A DNA stretch of 34,646 bases, taken from positions 1 through 34,646 of the forward strand of contig DAHUXA010000022.1 in the NCBI GenBank assembly GCA_027307405.1. Direction: 5' to 3'. The DNA is from Hyphomicrobiales bacterium (lineage in GTDB: Bacteria > Pseudomonadota > Alphaproteobacteria > Rhizobiales > Xanthobacteraceae). The position numbers and the translations under genes were made by a program. The notes beneath the pieces are model-generated. The model was not told the origin of the DNA. It did no database searches and worked only from the letters and a program-made list of their open reading frames with translations. Of the stretch, positions 6,951-16,621 are shown in pieces; position 1 is the stretch's first letter, and each line of letters starts with the position of its first letter.

Positions 6951-9900
6951 GTGCGCAACCGCATGTCGAACGCCGCCTCCACCAGCCCCCGCGCCGAATT
7001 CCTCGATCTGATGAGGAAGCGCATTCTCGTGCTCGACGGCGCCATGGGCACGATGATCCAGGCGCTGAAGCTCAACGAGGAAGGCTATCGCGGCGCGCGC
7101 TTCGATGCCTGGAATCGCGAGGTCCGCGGCAACAACGACCTGCTCAATCTCAGCCGCGGGGATGCCGTTCGCGACATTCATCTCGCTTACTTCCGCGCCG
7201 GTGCCGACATCGTTTCCACCAACACTTTTTCCTCGACCGCGATTGCGCAAGCCGATTACGGCATGGAGGGCATTGCCTACGAGCTCAATCAGGCCGGCGC
7301 GATGCTCGCACGCGAGGCCGCGATGCAAGCTGAAAAAGAAAATGGCCGCCGCCGGTTTGTCGCCGGCGCGCTTGGCCCCACGAACCGCACCGCGTCAATC
7401 TCGCCCGACGTTGCCAATCCCGGCTTCCGCGCAATCACCTTCGATCAGTTGCGGACCGCCTACGGCGAGCAGGTGCGCGGGCTGATCGATGGCGGTGCCG
7501 ACCTGCTCCTGATCGAGACTATTTTCGACACGCTCAATGCCAAGGCTGCCATTTTCGCGATCTCCGAGATCTGCGACGAACGCGGCCTCGACCTGCCCGT
7601 GATGATCTCTGGCACGATCACCGATCGCTCGGGCCGGCTGCTGTCGGGGCAGACCCCCGGCGGGTTCTGGAATTCAGTGAAACACGCCAGGCCGGTGACC
7701 ATCGGTCTCAATTGCGCACTCGGCGCCCGCGAAATGCGCGCACATATCGCGGAGTTGGGGCGGCTGGCCGACACATTCGTGTGCGCCTACCCGAATGCCG
7801 GCCTGCCGAACGAGTTCGGCTATTACGACGAAAGCCCGACCTATATGGCGGAGCTTCTGGGCGAATTCGCTGAAGCCGGGTTGGTCAACGTTGTCGGCGG
7901 CTGTTGCGGCACCACGCCTGACCATATCGCCGCCATTGCGAAAGCCGTTACCGGCAAGGCCCCGCGCCCCATTCCGGACATACCGCGGCAATTGCGGCTG
8001 TCGGGGCTCGAGTCCTTCGCGCTGACGCCGGAGATTCCGTTTGTGAATGTTGGCGAGCGCACCAACGTCACCGGCTCCGCCAAGTTTCGCAAGCTGGTCA
8101 CGGCCGGTGACTACGCGACGGCATTATCGATCGCGCGCGAGCAGGTCGAGAGCGGTGCCCAGGTGATCGACGTCAACATGGACGAGGGCATGCTCGATTC
8201 CGAGCAGGCGATGGTCACGTTCCTCAATCTCATTGCTGCCGAGCCGGATATTGCGCGCGTGCCGGTGATGGTCGATTCATCGAAGTTCTCGGTGATCGAG
8301 GCCGGGCTGAAATGCCTCCAAGGCAAGCCGGTGGTGAATTCGATTTCGCTGAAGGAAGGTGAGGCGGCATTCATCGACCATGCACGCACCGTGCGGCGCT
8401 ACGGCGCCGCGGTGGTGGTGATGGCGTTCGATGAAAAAGGGCAGGCTGACACGCTCGAGCGCAAGACGGCGATCTGCAAGCGCGCCTACGACATATTGGT
8501 CAACCAAGTGGGCTTCCCGCCCGAGGACATTATTTTCGACCCGAATATCTTCGCCATCGCGACCGGCATGGAGGAGCACAGCGGATACGGATTGGCCTTC
8601 ATCGAAGCAACGCGCTGGATCCGCAGCAATCTTCCCAATGCCCACGTGTCCGGCGGCGTCTCAAACCTGTCGTTCTCGTTCCGCGGCAACGAGGAGGTGC
8701 GCCAGGCGATGCATTCGGTGTTTCTCTACCACGCGATCAAGGCGGGGATGGACTTGGGTATCGTCAATGCCGGTCAGATTGCCGTCTATGACGATCTCGA
8801 TCCGGAATTGCGGGACGCTTGCGAGGACGTTGTGCTTAACCGCCGTCCCGATGCGGCCGAACGGTTGCTGAACCTGGCCAAAAAATTCCACGGCACCGGA
8901 CAGGAAGCCAGGGAGGTCGATCTCGCCTGGCGCGAACAGCCGGTCGAGAAGCGGCTGTCGCATGCTTTGGTACACGGCATCACCGATTTCATCGAAACCG
9001 ATGTCGAGGAAGCGCGCATGCGCGCCACGCGCCCGCTCGACGTCATCGAAGGCCCGCTGATGGGCGGCATGAATATCGTCGGCGATCTGTTCGGCTCGGG
9101 AAAAATGTTCCTGCCGCAGGTGGTGAAATCCGCGCGCGTGATGAAACAGGCCGTCGCCTATCTGATGCCTTTCATGCAGCAGGAAAAAGATGGCCGTCAG
9201 CACGGCGGCTCCAGCGGCAAGATCATCATGGCGACGGTGAAAGGCGATGTGCACGACATCGGCAAGAACATCGTCGGCGTCGTGCTCCAGTGCAACAACT
9301 ACGAGGTGGTCGACCTCGGCGTCATGGTGCCGGCGGCGAAAATTCTTGAGACCGCGCGCACCGAGAAGGCCGACATTATCGGCTTGTCGGGTCTGATCAC
9401 GCCCTCGCTCGATGAAATGTGTCACGTGGCAGCGGAAATGGAGCGGCAGGGCTTCGATCTGCCGCTGATGATCGGCGGCGCCACCACAAGCCGTGTGCAC
9501 ACCGCGGTGAAGATTCACCCGAATTACCAGCGTGGGCAGACCGTTTACGTCAACGATGCGAGCCGCGCGGTTGGGGTGGCGCAGACGCTGATGTCGGTCG
9601 ACGGCCGCGCCGGCTACGTGGCGGAGTTGCGCGGCGAATATGCCCGCATTGCCGCTGCCCATGCGCGTGCGCAGGAGGACAAGGCGCGGCTGCCGCTGGC
9701 GGCGGCTCGCGCCAACGCACTCAAGCTTGACTGGTCCGGCGCCTATCGGCCGCCTAAGCCCGGCTTTTTCGGAACGAAGGTTCTGAGCGATTATCCGATC
9801 AAGGACCTGATCGATTACATCGACTGGACGCCGTTTTTCTCGACCTGGGAGCTTTCCGGCAAATTCCCTGCAATTCTCGACGACGCAAAATTTGGGCCCG

Positions 9901-10694
9901 CTGCGCGCCCCTTGTACGACGATGCGCGCGCGATGCTGGACAAAATCGTAGCCGAGCATTGGTTCCGGGCGAGCGCGGTACTGGGGTTCTGGCCGGCAAA
10001 TACCGACGGTGACGATATCCACGTCTATAATGACGAAGCGCGCGGCAAGCCGATCGCGGTGCTGCATACGCTGCGCCAGCAGCTCTCCAAGCGCGAGGGC
10101 CGCGCCAATACCGCGCTGAGCGATTTCATTGCGCCCCGCGCGAGCGGCCTTGCCGATTATGTCGGCGGCTTCACCGTCACCGCAGGCATTGGCGAGGACG
10201 AAGTCGCCGAGCGCTTCAAGCGCGCCAATGACGACTACTCCGCCATCATGGTGAAGGCGCTCGCCGACCGTCTGGCCGAAGCGTTTGCCGAACGCCTGCA
10301 TCTGCGCGTGCGCAGGGAGTTCTGGGGTTATGCCCATGACGAGACGTTGAGCAACGAGCAGTTGATCGCCGAGAAGTATCAGGGCATCCGTCCCGCGCCC
10401 GGCTATCCGGCGCAACCCGATCACACCGAAAAGGGCACGCTGTTCAAGCTGCTGGAGAGCGAGCGCATTGGCGTGAAACTCACCGAGAGCTTCGCAATGT
10501 GGCCGGGCTCGTCGGTATCAGGACTTTATTTCAGCAACGCCGGAAGTTTCTATTTCGGCGTCGGCAAGATCGAGCGCGATCAGGTGGAAGATTACGCCAG
10601 ACGCAAAGGATGGACCATCGGCGAAACGGAAAAATGGCTCGCGCCGATCCTCAACTACGATATGCACACATCGCCCAGCATCGTGGGGGCGTGA
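6951..10694 (+). CDS. metH: Cobalamin-dependent methionine synthase
   Basis: The full-length (1247 aa) four-module enzyme transfers methyl from 5-methyl-THF via cobalamin to homocysteine. The homocysteine domain (about 20-330) has zinc ligands Cys255 (GLNCALGA) and Cys318-Cys319 (GGCCGTTP). The folate/pterin domain covers about 360-620 ([10 protein letters not shown]). The cap and B12 domains cover about 655-900, with DVHDIG (766-771) and His768 as lower cobalt ligand. The reactivation domain (about 930-1240) has the RPAPGY SAM-binding stretch. It is third in the regulator-metF-metH operon. The start is uncertain: GTG at 6951, with an AGAGGG 13 nt upstream inside the repeat, or ATG at 6963 without a clear Shine-Dalgarno. 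No disruption was seen. Confidence 0.97.
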   Translation: MRNRMSNAASTSPRAEFLDLMRKRILVLDGAMGTMIQALKLNEEGYRGARFDAWNREVRGNNDLLNLSRGDAVRDIHLAYFRAGADIVSTNTFSSTAIAQADYGMEGIAYELNQAGAMLAREAAMQAEKENGRRRFVAGALGPTNRTASISPDVANPGFRAITFDQLRTAYGEQVRGLIDGGADLLLIETIFDTLNAKAAIFAISEICDERGLDLPVMISGTITDRSGRLLSGQTPGGFWNSVKHARPVTIGLNCALGAREMRAHIAELGRLADTFVCAYPNAGLPNEFGYYDESPTYMAELLGEFAEAGLVNVVGGCCGTTPDHIAAIAKAVTGKAPRPIPDIPRQLRLSGLESFALTPEIPFVNVGERTNVTGSAKFRKLVTAGDYATALSIAREQVESGAQVIDVNMDEGMLDSEQAMVTFLNLIAAEPDIARVPVMVDSSKFSVIEAGLKCLQGKPVVNSISLKEGEAAFIDHARTVRRYGAAVVVMAFDEKGQADTLERKTAICKRAYDILVNQVGFPPEDIIFDPNIFAIATGMEEHSGYGLAFIEATRWIRSNLPNAHVSGGVSNLSFSFRGNEEVRQAMHSVFLYHAIKAGMDLGIVNAGQIAVYDDLDPELRDACEDVVLNRRPDAAERLLNLAKKFHGTGQEAREVDLAWREQPVEKRLSHALVHGITDFIETDVEEARMRATRPLDVIEGPLMGGMNIVGDLFGSGKMFLPQVVKSARVMKQAVAYLMPFMQQEKDGRQHGGSSGKIIMATVKGDVHDIGKNIVGVVLQCNNYEVVDLGVMVPAAKILETARTEKADIIGLSGLITPSLDEMCHVAAEMERQGFDLPLMIGGATTSRVHTAVKIHPNYQRGQTVYVNDASRAVGVAQTLMSVDGRAGYVAELRGEYARIAAAHARAQEDKARLPLAAARANALKLDWSGAYRPPKPGFFGTKVLSDYPIKDLIDYIDWTPFFSTWELSGKFPAILDDAKFGPAARPLYDDARAMLDKIVAEHWFRASAVLGFWPANTDGDDIHVYNDEARGKPIAVLHTLRQQLSKREGRANTALSDFIAPRASGLADYVGGFTVTAGIGEDEVAERFKRANDDYSAIMVKALADRLAEAFAERLHLRVRREFWGYAHDETLSNEQLIAEKYQGIRPAPGYPAQPDHTEKGTLFKLLESERIGVKLTESFAMWPGSSVSGLYFSNAGSFYFGVGKIERDQVEDYARRKGWTIGETEKWLAPILNYDMHTSPSIVGA

Positions 10695-10711
10695 CGCATT
10701 CGGAGAGTTCC

Positions 10712-10748
10712 AAAAAACGGAGCACCGGAGAGCGTAACTCTCCGGTGC
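10712..10748 (-). terminator. Strong hairpin between metH and a converging micro-ORF
   Basis: A perfect 11-bp stem, GCACCGGAGAG (10722-10732) with CTCTCCGGTGC (10738-10748), has a 5-nt loop. A-run 10712-10717 gives a T-run after the hairpin on the minus strand, so it is a classical terminator for the leftward micro-ORF. The stem lies 28 nt past the metH stop and may also stop metH transcription, although no T-run follows on the plus strand. Confidence 0.8.
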
Positions 10749-10811
10749 TGTAACGGTTTGTCGGATCAAATCCGGTATTGTTAGTTTGGCGTTGTCGTTG
10801 GCCTCTTGAAC

Positions 10812-10895
10812 TCAGAATGCCCCCAGCAAGATTGCGCCAACGAAAGCAAAAACGGCGCATACCGCCAGCACATTGAGCTTCAAGGCAAGGTCCAC
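10812..10895 (-). CDS. 27-aa hydrophobic membrane peptide
   Basis: On the minus strand a GTG codon at 10895 is preceded by a near-consensus Shine-Dalgarno (GGGAGGT, 7 nt away). It opens a 28-codon frame whose product starts MDLALKLN and continues as one hydrophobic helix (VLAVCAVFAFVGAILLGAF). A terminator lies 64 nt downstream of its stop. Good ribosome site, a clean transmembrane peptide and a dedicated terminator together argue that this is a real gene, although it is shorter than normal gene-finder limits. I have an impression that similar tiny proteins occur in related genomes but cannot verify it. Function unknown. Confidence 0.6.
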   Translation of the reverse strand: MDLALKLNVLAVCAVFAFVGAILLGAF

Positions 10896-11368
10896 GGCAG
10901 CTACCTCCCTTGTTGAAGAGTTTAAAGGCTAGCACAGAACGCAAGACCGACGTAGGTAGTTGCAAGCCACCCCGTTTGAATTTGTGCATCTGGCCATGCG
11001 CGGCGGTCATGGCGCCGACAACCGATTGATCGTGCAAAAATAAAAAACTCGAAGCGCAGATATTTTGCGGTGCAAAACTCGCGTGCGAAGGGCGGTTTTG
11101 ATGGCAAATTTGCGGCCAATTTTCGCCAATTCTCGCGCCGATGAATTCGCCCAACCGGCTTGTTGGCCTGCAGTGGCCCACGGGCGGCTTTGCCGGCGGT
11201 TGCGGGAGACCTGGCGAAAACAACGAGCGGACGAAATTGTCGTAAAAAGCTGCTGGCGCGATTTGGGGCTGATTTCTCGTATACCAAATGCGATAAAACA
11301 GGCAGGACAACGTCGCGGGAAACCGGGACACAATAATTCAGCCGCGACTTTCAATACCGGGAGACCTT
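10896..11368. other. 473-bp interval with no supported gene
   Basis: Contains the promoter regions of the leftward micro-ORF and of the Bug-type gene. The composition shifts locally to AT-rich (around 11035-11050). Open frames crossing it (for example one running through the start of the next gene) lack ribosome sites and protein-like composition. GCCAATTTTCGCCAATTC-like short tandem similarity appears near 11115. I see no RNA gene or mobile remnant that I can name. Confidence 0.5.
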
Positions 11369-12352
11369 ATGCAACGTCTGCGCCGATTTTTAGTGACCCT
11401 TTTATTTTGCCTCGCTGCCGCGATTGTCGCAGCGCCGTTTACGCAAGCGCAAACCTCCGACCAATGGCCGCAGCGCCCCGTCCGTTTCATCATTCCGCTT
11501 GGTCCAGGCTCGGGCGTCGATATCACGGCCCGGCTGTTGGCCGACAAGCTCGCCGCGAAGTGGGGCCAGCCGGTTGTGGTCGAGAACCGCCCCGGTGGCG
11601 ACGCCTTCCTCGCCATCACGGCTGTGCTCAATGCGCACGACGATCATGTGCTCCTGTTCGCACCTGCGTCCACTTTCACCGCTCACGCCTTGCTGCACGA
11701 CAAGCTGCCGTACGATCCGAAAGATCTCACGCCCATCGCCCGCGTGACCAATACTCTGATCGCGCTCGGCGTTCCGTCCGATCTCAATGTGTCGACGGTC
11801 AAGGAACTGGCCGCCAAGATCAAAGCGGAGCCCGGCAAGCTGAACTACGCGTCCGTGACCGGGGCCAACGATCTGTTGTTCGCCGCGTGGCTGAAAACCG
11901 AAAAGCTCGATATGGCCAAAGTGCCTTACAAAGATGCGGTGCAAGCCATCAACGATCTTGCCGAGGGGCGCATCCACGCCTTTGTCGGAGCCTACGCGAT
12001 CATGCGGCCGCGTGTGCTGGCCGCTAAGGTCAAGGTAATTGCCCTGACCAACCGCCAGCATGCCAAGTCGCTAAACGACATTCCGACGGCGTCGGAAGCC
12101 GGCTACAAATCGCTGGAGTTCGACGGCCTCGTCGGTTTGCTTGGGCCGCGCGATTTTCCGCCGTCGGTGCGCGACCGCATCGCAGCCGATATTCGTCAGG
12201 TCGTGAGCGACCCGGAAATCGAGGCGAAGCTCAGCGCCACCGGACAGGTGGTCAACCCGGGAACGCCCGCCGAATTCGCTGCAGCGCTTGAGGACCAGCG
12301 CATGACAGTCAGGCAGATCGGCGACACGCTCGGGATCAAGCCGGCGCAGTGA
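11369..12352 (+). CDS. Bug/TctC-family tricarboxylate-type substrate-binding protein, periplasmic
   Basis: The 327-residue protein has a signal peptide ending TQAQ near residue 28. The Bug family layout follows: PQRPVRFIIPLGPGSGVD at the start of the mature protein, VVVENRPGGDAFLA, LPYDPKDLTPIARV, LNYASVTGAND, HAFVGAYAIM and IPTASEAGY. These proteins bind small carboxylates or other organic acids in the periplasm for tripartite tricarboxylate transporters. No TctA/TctB membrane genes are nearby, so it is an orphan binding protein, as is usual for the many Bug paralogues of soil proteobacteria. It lies convergent with the DUF2798 gene, 9 bp apart. The ligand is unknown. Confidence 0.9.
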   Translation: MQRLRRFLVTLLFCLAAAIVAAPFTQAQTSDQWPQRPVRFIIPLGPGSGVDITARLLADKLAAKWGQPVVVENRPGGDAFLAITAVLNAHDDHVLLFAPASTFTAHALLHDKLPYDPKDLTPIARVTNTLIALGVPSDLNVSTVKELAAKIKAEPGKLNYASVTGANDLLFAAWLKTEKLDMAKVPYKDAVQAINDLAEGRIHAFVGAYAIMRPRVLAAKVKVIALTNRQHAKSLNDIPTASEAGYKSLEFDGLVGLLGPRDFPPSVRDRIAADIRQVVSDPEIEAKLSATGQVVNPGTPAEFAAALEDQRMTVRQIGDTLGIKPAQ

Positions 12353-12361
12353 GGTAAGACT

Positions 12362-12595
12362 CTACACTTGGCCGTCGATCAATCGCACGATGGCGTCCGT
12401 CGCGCGGCGGACGTGTGGAACCGCAAAAAATGCGAGCACGGCGGCGACCGGCCAGCCGGTGATGAAAGCCTTGAGCCAACGCGGCACAAAATCGGCACGC
12501 AAACCGATATTGGTGAAGGTCACCACCCCGCTCACCACAAAGACAATGAGCGCACTGATGATGACGGGAAAAATGAACCTCGCCTTGCCTTCCAT
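12362..12595 (-). CDS. DUF2798 family small membrane protein (77 aa)
   Basis: The product begins MEGKARFIFPVIISALIVF and has two transmembrane helices: about residues 8-28, and about 43-60 (LKAFITGWPVAAVLAFFAVP). These fit the DUF2798 pattern, in which FITGWPVA-like and P-hvRR segments are conserved. Function is unknown. The frame is open further upstream (to 13114), but that part overlaps the divergent extensin gene and is not protein-like. The ATG at 12595 is preceded by a purine-rich GGGGATTCA and begins precisely at the family start. Confidence 0.8.
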   Translation of the reverse strand: MEGKARFIFPVIISALIVFVVSGVVTFTNIGLRADFVPRWLKAFITGWPVAAVLAFFAVPHVRRATDAIVRLIDGQV

Positions 12596-12748
12596 TGAAT
12601 CCCCGCAAATGCCCCCGCGATGTGAACCGAAAGGCTCGCTGAGTTCAAGGCCGCGGGCCTGACTTGGCAAGGATTTCTTATCCTTAACGAAATCACCGGC
12701 TGCAAGCGTTGAAGTCCCGTTAAAGAAACTGCTCGCATTTTTGCGAGC

Positions 12749-14215
12749 ATGAAGGGTGGCGTCACTTTTTATCTCGTCGGTGCAGGCGTGCTGCTGGCGC
12801 TCGCCGGTTGCGGACGCAGCTTTTTCTCTGGCGAACGGGCACCCTGGCGGCATCAGGCCGAGGTTGAGTGTTTGAAATCGGGAGCGGTCAAGATCGGCGC
12901 AAGCGTCGTTCAGATCGAACCGATCGAAGGCCCTGGCATGTGCGGTGCAGATTTCCCGCTCAAGGTTGCAACCCTGGGCGAGAGCAATCCGCTCATCGGT
13001 TATGCCGACGACCCACGCCCACCCGGTTCGATTCCCAACAACACCGCGCAGATGCCGCGCTGGCCGATCAACGAGCCGCAATATGCGCCGCCTGCGTCCG
13101 TACCCTCGGTGCAATCCGCGCCGATGCCCGTGCAGTCCACATCAGCACCGCGAATGCGGTGGGTGCCCGGGCCGCCGCCGGTCGAGCGGCAAAATTCCAT
13201 CGCGCCGGCTGGTCAGCCCATCTCACTCGGTGCGCCCGGCACTGCGTCTGGCGTAACACCCAGCGCAGCACCGTTGCCGAACGATATCCCCGACGATGCC
13301 GTACTGCCGCCCGGCCGCGCGCCCGGTTCTTATTCGTCGCAGCGTGCCTATGATGCGCCGGTCTATCAGCCGCCTCAGCGTGCGCCCGTCTATCAGCAAC
13401 CCCAGCGCGCTTATGACGCCCCGGTCTATAAATCGCCACAGCGTGCCTTGCCGGCGCTCGGCCCCAACCGTGGACGGCAAATGGTCGCCAACATCACGCT
13501 CGCAACTCTCACGCCGCCCGCGACGCTGGCTTGTCCGATTGTTTCTGCGCTCGACCATTGGGTTGGTGAGGGCGTGCAGCCGGCGGCGATGCGCTGGTTC
13601 GGCACGCCGGTCACGGAGATCAAGCAGATCTCCGCCTATTCCTGCCGCGGCATGGTCGGCGCCGGTGGTTCCGGAATTTCCGAACATGCATTCGGAAATG
13701 CGATCGACATCGCCGCCTTCACGTTTGCCGATGGCCGCCGGGTCACGGTGCAGGAGGGCTGGCACGGCAGTCCTGAAGAGCAGGGCTTCTTGCGCGACGT
13801 CCATCTTGCCGCCTGCGATAATTTTACGACGGTGCTGGCGCCGGGCTACAACGCCGCGCACTACAACCACATCCATGTCGACCTGATGCGCCGTGCGAGC
13901 GGAGAGCGTCCCTGCCGGCCGGAAGCGATGTCCGGGGAGGTCGCAGCGGCAAAAGCGCGAGCAGTCTATGCGGGTCGCCAGCGTGGCCCTGCCTATACCG
14001 GCCTCCTTCGGAAGAATGCCAAAATGAACCAGTCGCCGGCGGCGGTACCAGGCGAGGATGGCTATCTACTGGACGATGTGCTGATCGATCTGCAAAGCCG
14101 CCGTGGTCCAGCCCGCGACTCGGGCGATCACGACGTGACCGGGACGATTGCGCCTTCGGCGTCACCGCGTCCAATTTTCAAAAAAACCGCTGACGACCGA
14201 TTGATCGCCCGCTGA
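12749..14215 (+). CDS. Extensin-like lipoprotein with interrupted Extensin-like_C domain
   Basis: The 488-residue protein begins with a lipoprotein signal: lipobox LAGC with acylated Cys21. The Extensin-like_C domain appears in two pieces. A short first part (about 40-78, with CLKSGAV and MCGADFP) is separated by about 165 residues of Pro/Gln/Ala-rich sequence from the main part (about 248-400). The main part contains ACPIVSALDHW, YSCRGM, SEHAFGNAIDIAAF and HYNHIHVDLM. The last two resemble the metal-binding His/Asp motifs of VanY/M15 peptidases. The linker contains QRAYDAPVY repeats (about 198-232). A role in cell-envelope or peptidoglycan metabolism is likely but not established. It faces ubiA, with 9 bp between stops. 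Confidence 0.85.
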   Translation: MKGGVTFYLVGAGVLLALAGCGRSFFSGERAPWRHQAEVECLKSGAVKIGASVVQIEPIEGPGMCGADFPLKVATLGESNPLIGYADDPRPPGSIPNNTAQMPRWPINEPQYAPPASVPSVQSAPMPVQSTSAPRMRWVPGPPPVERQNSIAPAGQPISLGAPGTASGVTPSAAPLPNDIPDDAVLPPGRAPGSYSSQRAYDAPVYQPPQRAPVYQQPQRAYDAPVYKSPQRALPALGPNRGRQMVANITLATLTPPATLACPIVSALDHWVGEGVQPAAMRWFGTPVTEIKQISAYSCRGMVGAGGSGISEHAFGNAIDIAAFTFADGRRVTVQEGWHGSPEEQGFLRDVHLAACDNFTTVLAPGYNAAHYNHIHVDLMRRASGERPCRPEAMSGEVAAAKARAVYAGRQRGPAYTGLLRKNAKMNQSPAAVPGEDGYLLDDVLIDLQSRRGPARDSGDHDVTGTIAPSASPRPIFKKTADDRLIAR

Positions 14216-14224
14216 CCGGGATAT

Positions 14225-15145
14225 CTAAATCGCTGCGTCGATCAGCATTGCGGCGAACAGAATAAGACCGGCATCGCGATTGGATTTAAACAGCATAAGG
14301 CAGTGGGCCGCATCGTCGATGTCGAGCCGCGTCACCTGCCAGGCTAAATGCGCGCCGAACGCAATCAGGCCGGCCGCGAAAATCATTCCGCCGCCTGCCA
14401 TAAAACCGGCCGCGGAAATGAGAACAACTGCGCAAGCGTAAAAGCCCGCGAGCATCGATGGCGTCCGCTCGCCGAACAACAAAGCGGTCGACTTGATGCC
14501 GATCAGAAGATCGTCCTCGCGGTCCTGGTGGGCGTAGATGGTGTCATATCCGATCACCCAGCAAATTGATCCGGCATAAAGCACGAGCGCGGGCCAATCC
14601 AGGCGGCCAAAGGCGGCTGGCCAACCCATCAGCGCACCCCATGAGAAAGCGAGCCCAAGGAATATCTGCGGCCAATAGGTGATCCGCTTCATGAATGGAT
14701 AAATGACGACCACAAGCAACGAAGCGAGGCCGGTGAAGACGGTAAAGCGGTTGAACTGGATCAGCACGAGCAAGCCAACCAGTGCCTGCGCGAGCATGAA
14801 TGCAGTCGCCTGTGCGATCGTGACCTGTTTCGATGGGATCGGCCGCGAACGTGTGCGCTCAACCAGTCCATCGAGATTGCGATCGACCAGATCGTTCCAG
14901 GTGCAGCCGGCACCGCGCATGGCAAAAGCGCCGATGAAGAACAGCACAATGTGCCACAGACTTGGAAAGCGGCCGTTGTGCATGCCGGCCAGACCAACCG
15001 ACCACCAGCACGGCATCAGCAACAGCCATGAACCGATCGGCCGGTCGAGTCGTGCGAGGCGCAGATAAGGACGGCTGAAAGGCGGCGCGAGACCGTCGAC
15101 CCAGTTTCCGGTCGCATCGGCGACGCGTCCGGCGCTCTCGCTCAT
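14225..15145 (-). CDS. ubiA: 4-hydroxybenzoate polyprenyltransferase
   Basis: The 306-residue integral membrane protein has about eight hydrophobic helices and both Asp-rich motifs of UbiA prenyltransferases. These are NDLVDRNLD (about residues 84-92) and the YAHQDREDD motif (about 205-213), which bind the Mg-pyrophosphate of the prenyl donor. It attaches the polyprenyl chain to 4-hydroxybenzoate in ubiquinone synthesis. Its ATG overlaps the stop of the upstream secreted-protein gene by four bases (ATGA), indicating translational coupling. Divergent from rsmE on the other side of that gene. Confidence 0.95.
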   Translation of the reverse strand: MSESAGRVADATGNWVDGLAPPFSRPYLRLARLDRPIGSWLLLMPCWWSVGLAGMHNGRFPSLWHIVLFFIGAFAMRGAGCTWNDLVDRNLDGLVERTRSRPIPSKQVTIAQATAFMLAQALVGLLVLIQFNRFTVFTGLASLLVVVIYPFMKRITYWPQIFLGLAFSWGALMGWPAAFGRLDWPALVLYAGSICWVIGYDTIYAHQDREDDLLIGIKSTALLFGERTPSMLAGFYACAVVLISAAGFMAGGGMIFAAGLIAFGAHLAWQVTRLDIDDAAHCLMLFKSNRDAGLILFAAMLIDAAI

Positions 15146-15633
15146 TTTCCGATCGGGCTGCCGGTCAAAGTGTCGAACGTGCCGCGCCCTGTCTTGATGT
15201 TGTTGGAATCCGGAACAGGATTGGTGAGCGCATCGCTCAGGCTGGGTGGTTGCGCTGCGGGCGATGCCGCAGCCTGGCAGACCTTGGTGCGAATTTCGGA
15301 CACCTTAGCGATACCTTGCTTGAGACCCTCCACGACCTGTTTCGGGATGCCGCACCATACGGTGTTGTCCGAGGCATATTTGAGCAACTTTTGCTGGGCA
15401 GCGATAAAAGTGCCAAAGAGCTGGCACGCTTCTTTTGGTGGAGCTTTGCGGTCATTCGCCGCTTTGATCGCGGATGCCTTTTTTTCCGCCTCTTCACGCA
15501 GCTTGGAGAATTCCTGGATGCAAGGCGGCTCTTGCTGCGGTGGGGCAGGCTGAACGGGCTGCAACTGCGCGTTCGCCGCTCCGGCGCATATTGAAACCAT
15601 GCATGCGGCGAACATTGCACGGCGCAAATTCAT
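15142..15633 (-). CDS. Secreted hypothetical protein (163 aa), upstream of ubiA
   Basis: A signal peptide (about 1-22, ending GAANA) precedes a Pro/Gln-rich stretch (QPVQPAPPQQEPP). An alpha-helical region with four cysteines follows (CIQEFSKL, ACQLFG, VWCGIPK, KVCQAA), and the protein ends with a disordered tail. The even number of cysteines suggests two disulphides in the periplasm. Its stop overlaps the ubiA start, so the two are co-transcribed. I do not recognise a named family, and the link to ubiquinone synthesis is only positional. Confidence 0.8.
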   Translation of the reverse strand: MNLRRAMFAACMVSICAGAANAQLQPVQPAPPQQEPPCIQEFSKLREEAEKKASAIKAANDRKAPPKEACQLFGTFIAAQQKLLKYASDNTVWCGIPKQVVEGLKQGIAKVSEIRTKVCQAAASPAAQPPSLSDALTNPVPDSNNIKTGRGTFDTLTGSPIGK

Positions 15634-15809
15634 GGACTGATCACTCCTGCCCTCTGCTGCACTATATCAGCCGGACTTTTCCTAGGTGGCTTATAACAGC
15701 CCGAATGCGTCGGGAAGGCGGCAAATGGGGGAGGGCGACCAAAGGTCTCGCGAAGCCTTGTCAGAGCGCGTAAACGGGTGCCCGGCTGAGGCTTTGCAAC
15801 GGTTTACCC

Positions 15810-16562
15810 ATGCCGCGCTACGACTTCCGGACCCCTCGTCTTTTTGTCGACGCTCCATTGGCCGCGGGCGGCGAGGTCTTGCTGAACCGTGATCAGGCCA
15901 ACTATCTGCGCAACGTGCTCCGGCTTGGGCATGGCGACGGGGTATTGCTGTTCAACGGTCGGGATGGCGAGTGGGGCGCGAGCCTTGCCGGCAGCGGCAA
16001 GCGGTCGGCTACGCTGACAGTCGGGCCACAATTGCGTCGACAGCCATTGGCCGGCGATCTCCATTTTTTGTTCGCGCCCCTCAAGCACGCGCGCCTCGAT
16101 TATATGGTGCAAAAGGCGGTGGAGATGGGTGCGTCTCTGCTACAGCCGGTCATCACGCGGCATACGCAAGTCACGCGGATCAATCTCGATCGAATGCGCG
16201 CCAATGTCGTTGAGGCCGCTCAGCAGTGCGGTATCTTGGGGGTGCCTGAAGTTGCCGAGCCGATGCCGGTTGAGCGGGTAGCTGATGACACCGACCGCCT
16301 GTTGATCTTTTGTGATGAAAACGCCGAGGTCGCCAGTCCCGTGATGGCGCTCCAGGCCGCACAGCTGGTCCAGGGCCAGCCGCTCGATGTCCTGATTGGC
16401 CCCGAGGGCGGATTCGCCGATGAGGAGCGGGCGGCTTTACTCAAGCGCTCAAAAGTGCTGCGGATCGCGCTTGGACCCCGCATCCTGCGTGCCGATACCG
16501 CAGCGGTGGCGGCGCTTGCGGTGGTACAGGCTGTATTGGGAGATTGGCGGGGATCGACGTGA
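15810..16562 (+). CDS. rsmE: 16S rRNA (uracil(1498)-N(3))-methyltransferase
   Basis: The 250-residue SPOUT-class enzyme has an N-terminal PUA-like domain (RLFVD...LNRDQANYLRNVLRL). The C-terminal trefoil-knot domain shows LIGPEGGFADEE at about residues 195-206 and LGPRILRADTAAVAAL near 220-235. It uses SAM to methylate U1498 of 16S rRNA on the assembled small subunit. The start has only a weak ribosome site but coincides with the conserved N-terminus. It stands divergent from the ubiA pair and begins a rightward run that also contains the rRNA methyltransferase RlmJ. Confidence 0.95.
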   Translation: MPRYDFRTPRLFVDAPLAAGGEVLLNRDQANYLRNVLRLGHGDGVLLFNGRDGEWGASLAGSGKRSATLTVGPQLRRQPLAGDLHFLFAPLKHARLDYMVQKAVEMGASLLQPVITRHTQVTRINLDRMRANVVEAAQQCGILGVPEVAEPMPVERVADDTDRLLIFCDENAEVASPVMALQAAQLVQGQPLDVLIGPEGGFADEERAALLKRSKVLRIALGPRILRADTAAVAALAVVQAVLGDWRGST

Positions 16563-16621
16563 CCCGTACCCGGGGCGCAAAAGCTGTGCTAGAGTGGAAG
16601 ATCGGTTGGGGAGAGCTTCCT

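Noticed and set aside
8661-10424. 587-codon open frame antisense to metH
   Set aside because: It lies wholly inside the well-supported metH frame; the length reflects high GC and codon bias of the real gene, and the product is rich in Arg/His/Ala/Gly without domains.
10651-11331. 226-codon minus-strand frame over the metH end and following gap
   Set aside because: It runs across the terminator hairpin and metH codons and has no protein-like features. The 27-aa peptide in another frame has better signals.
11065-12027. 320-codon plus-strand frame ahead of and across the Bug-type gene
   Set aside because: Overlaps the signal peptide and body of a clear gene in a different frame, with Arg-rich shadow composition.
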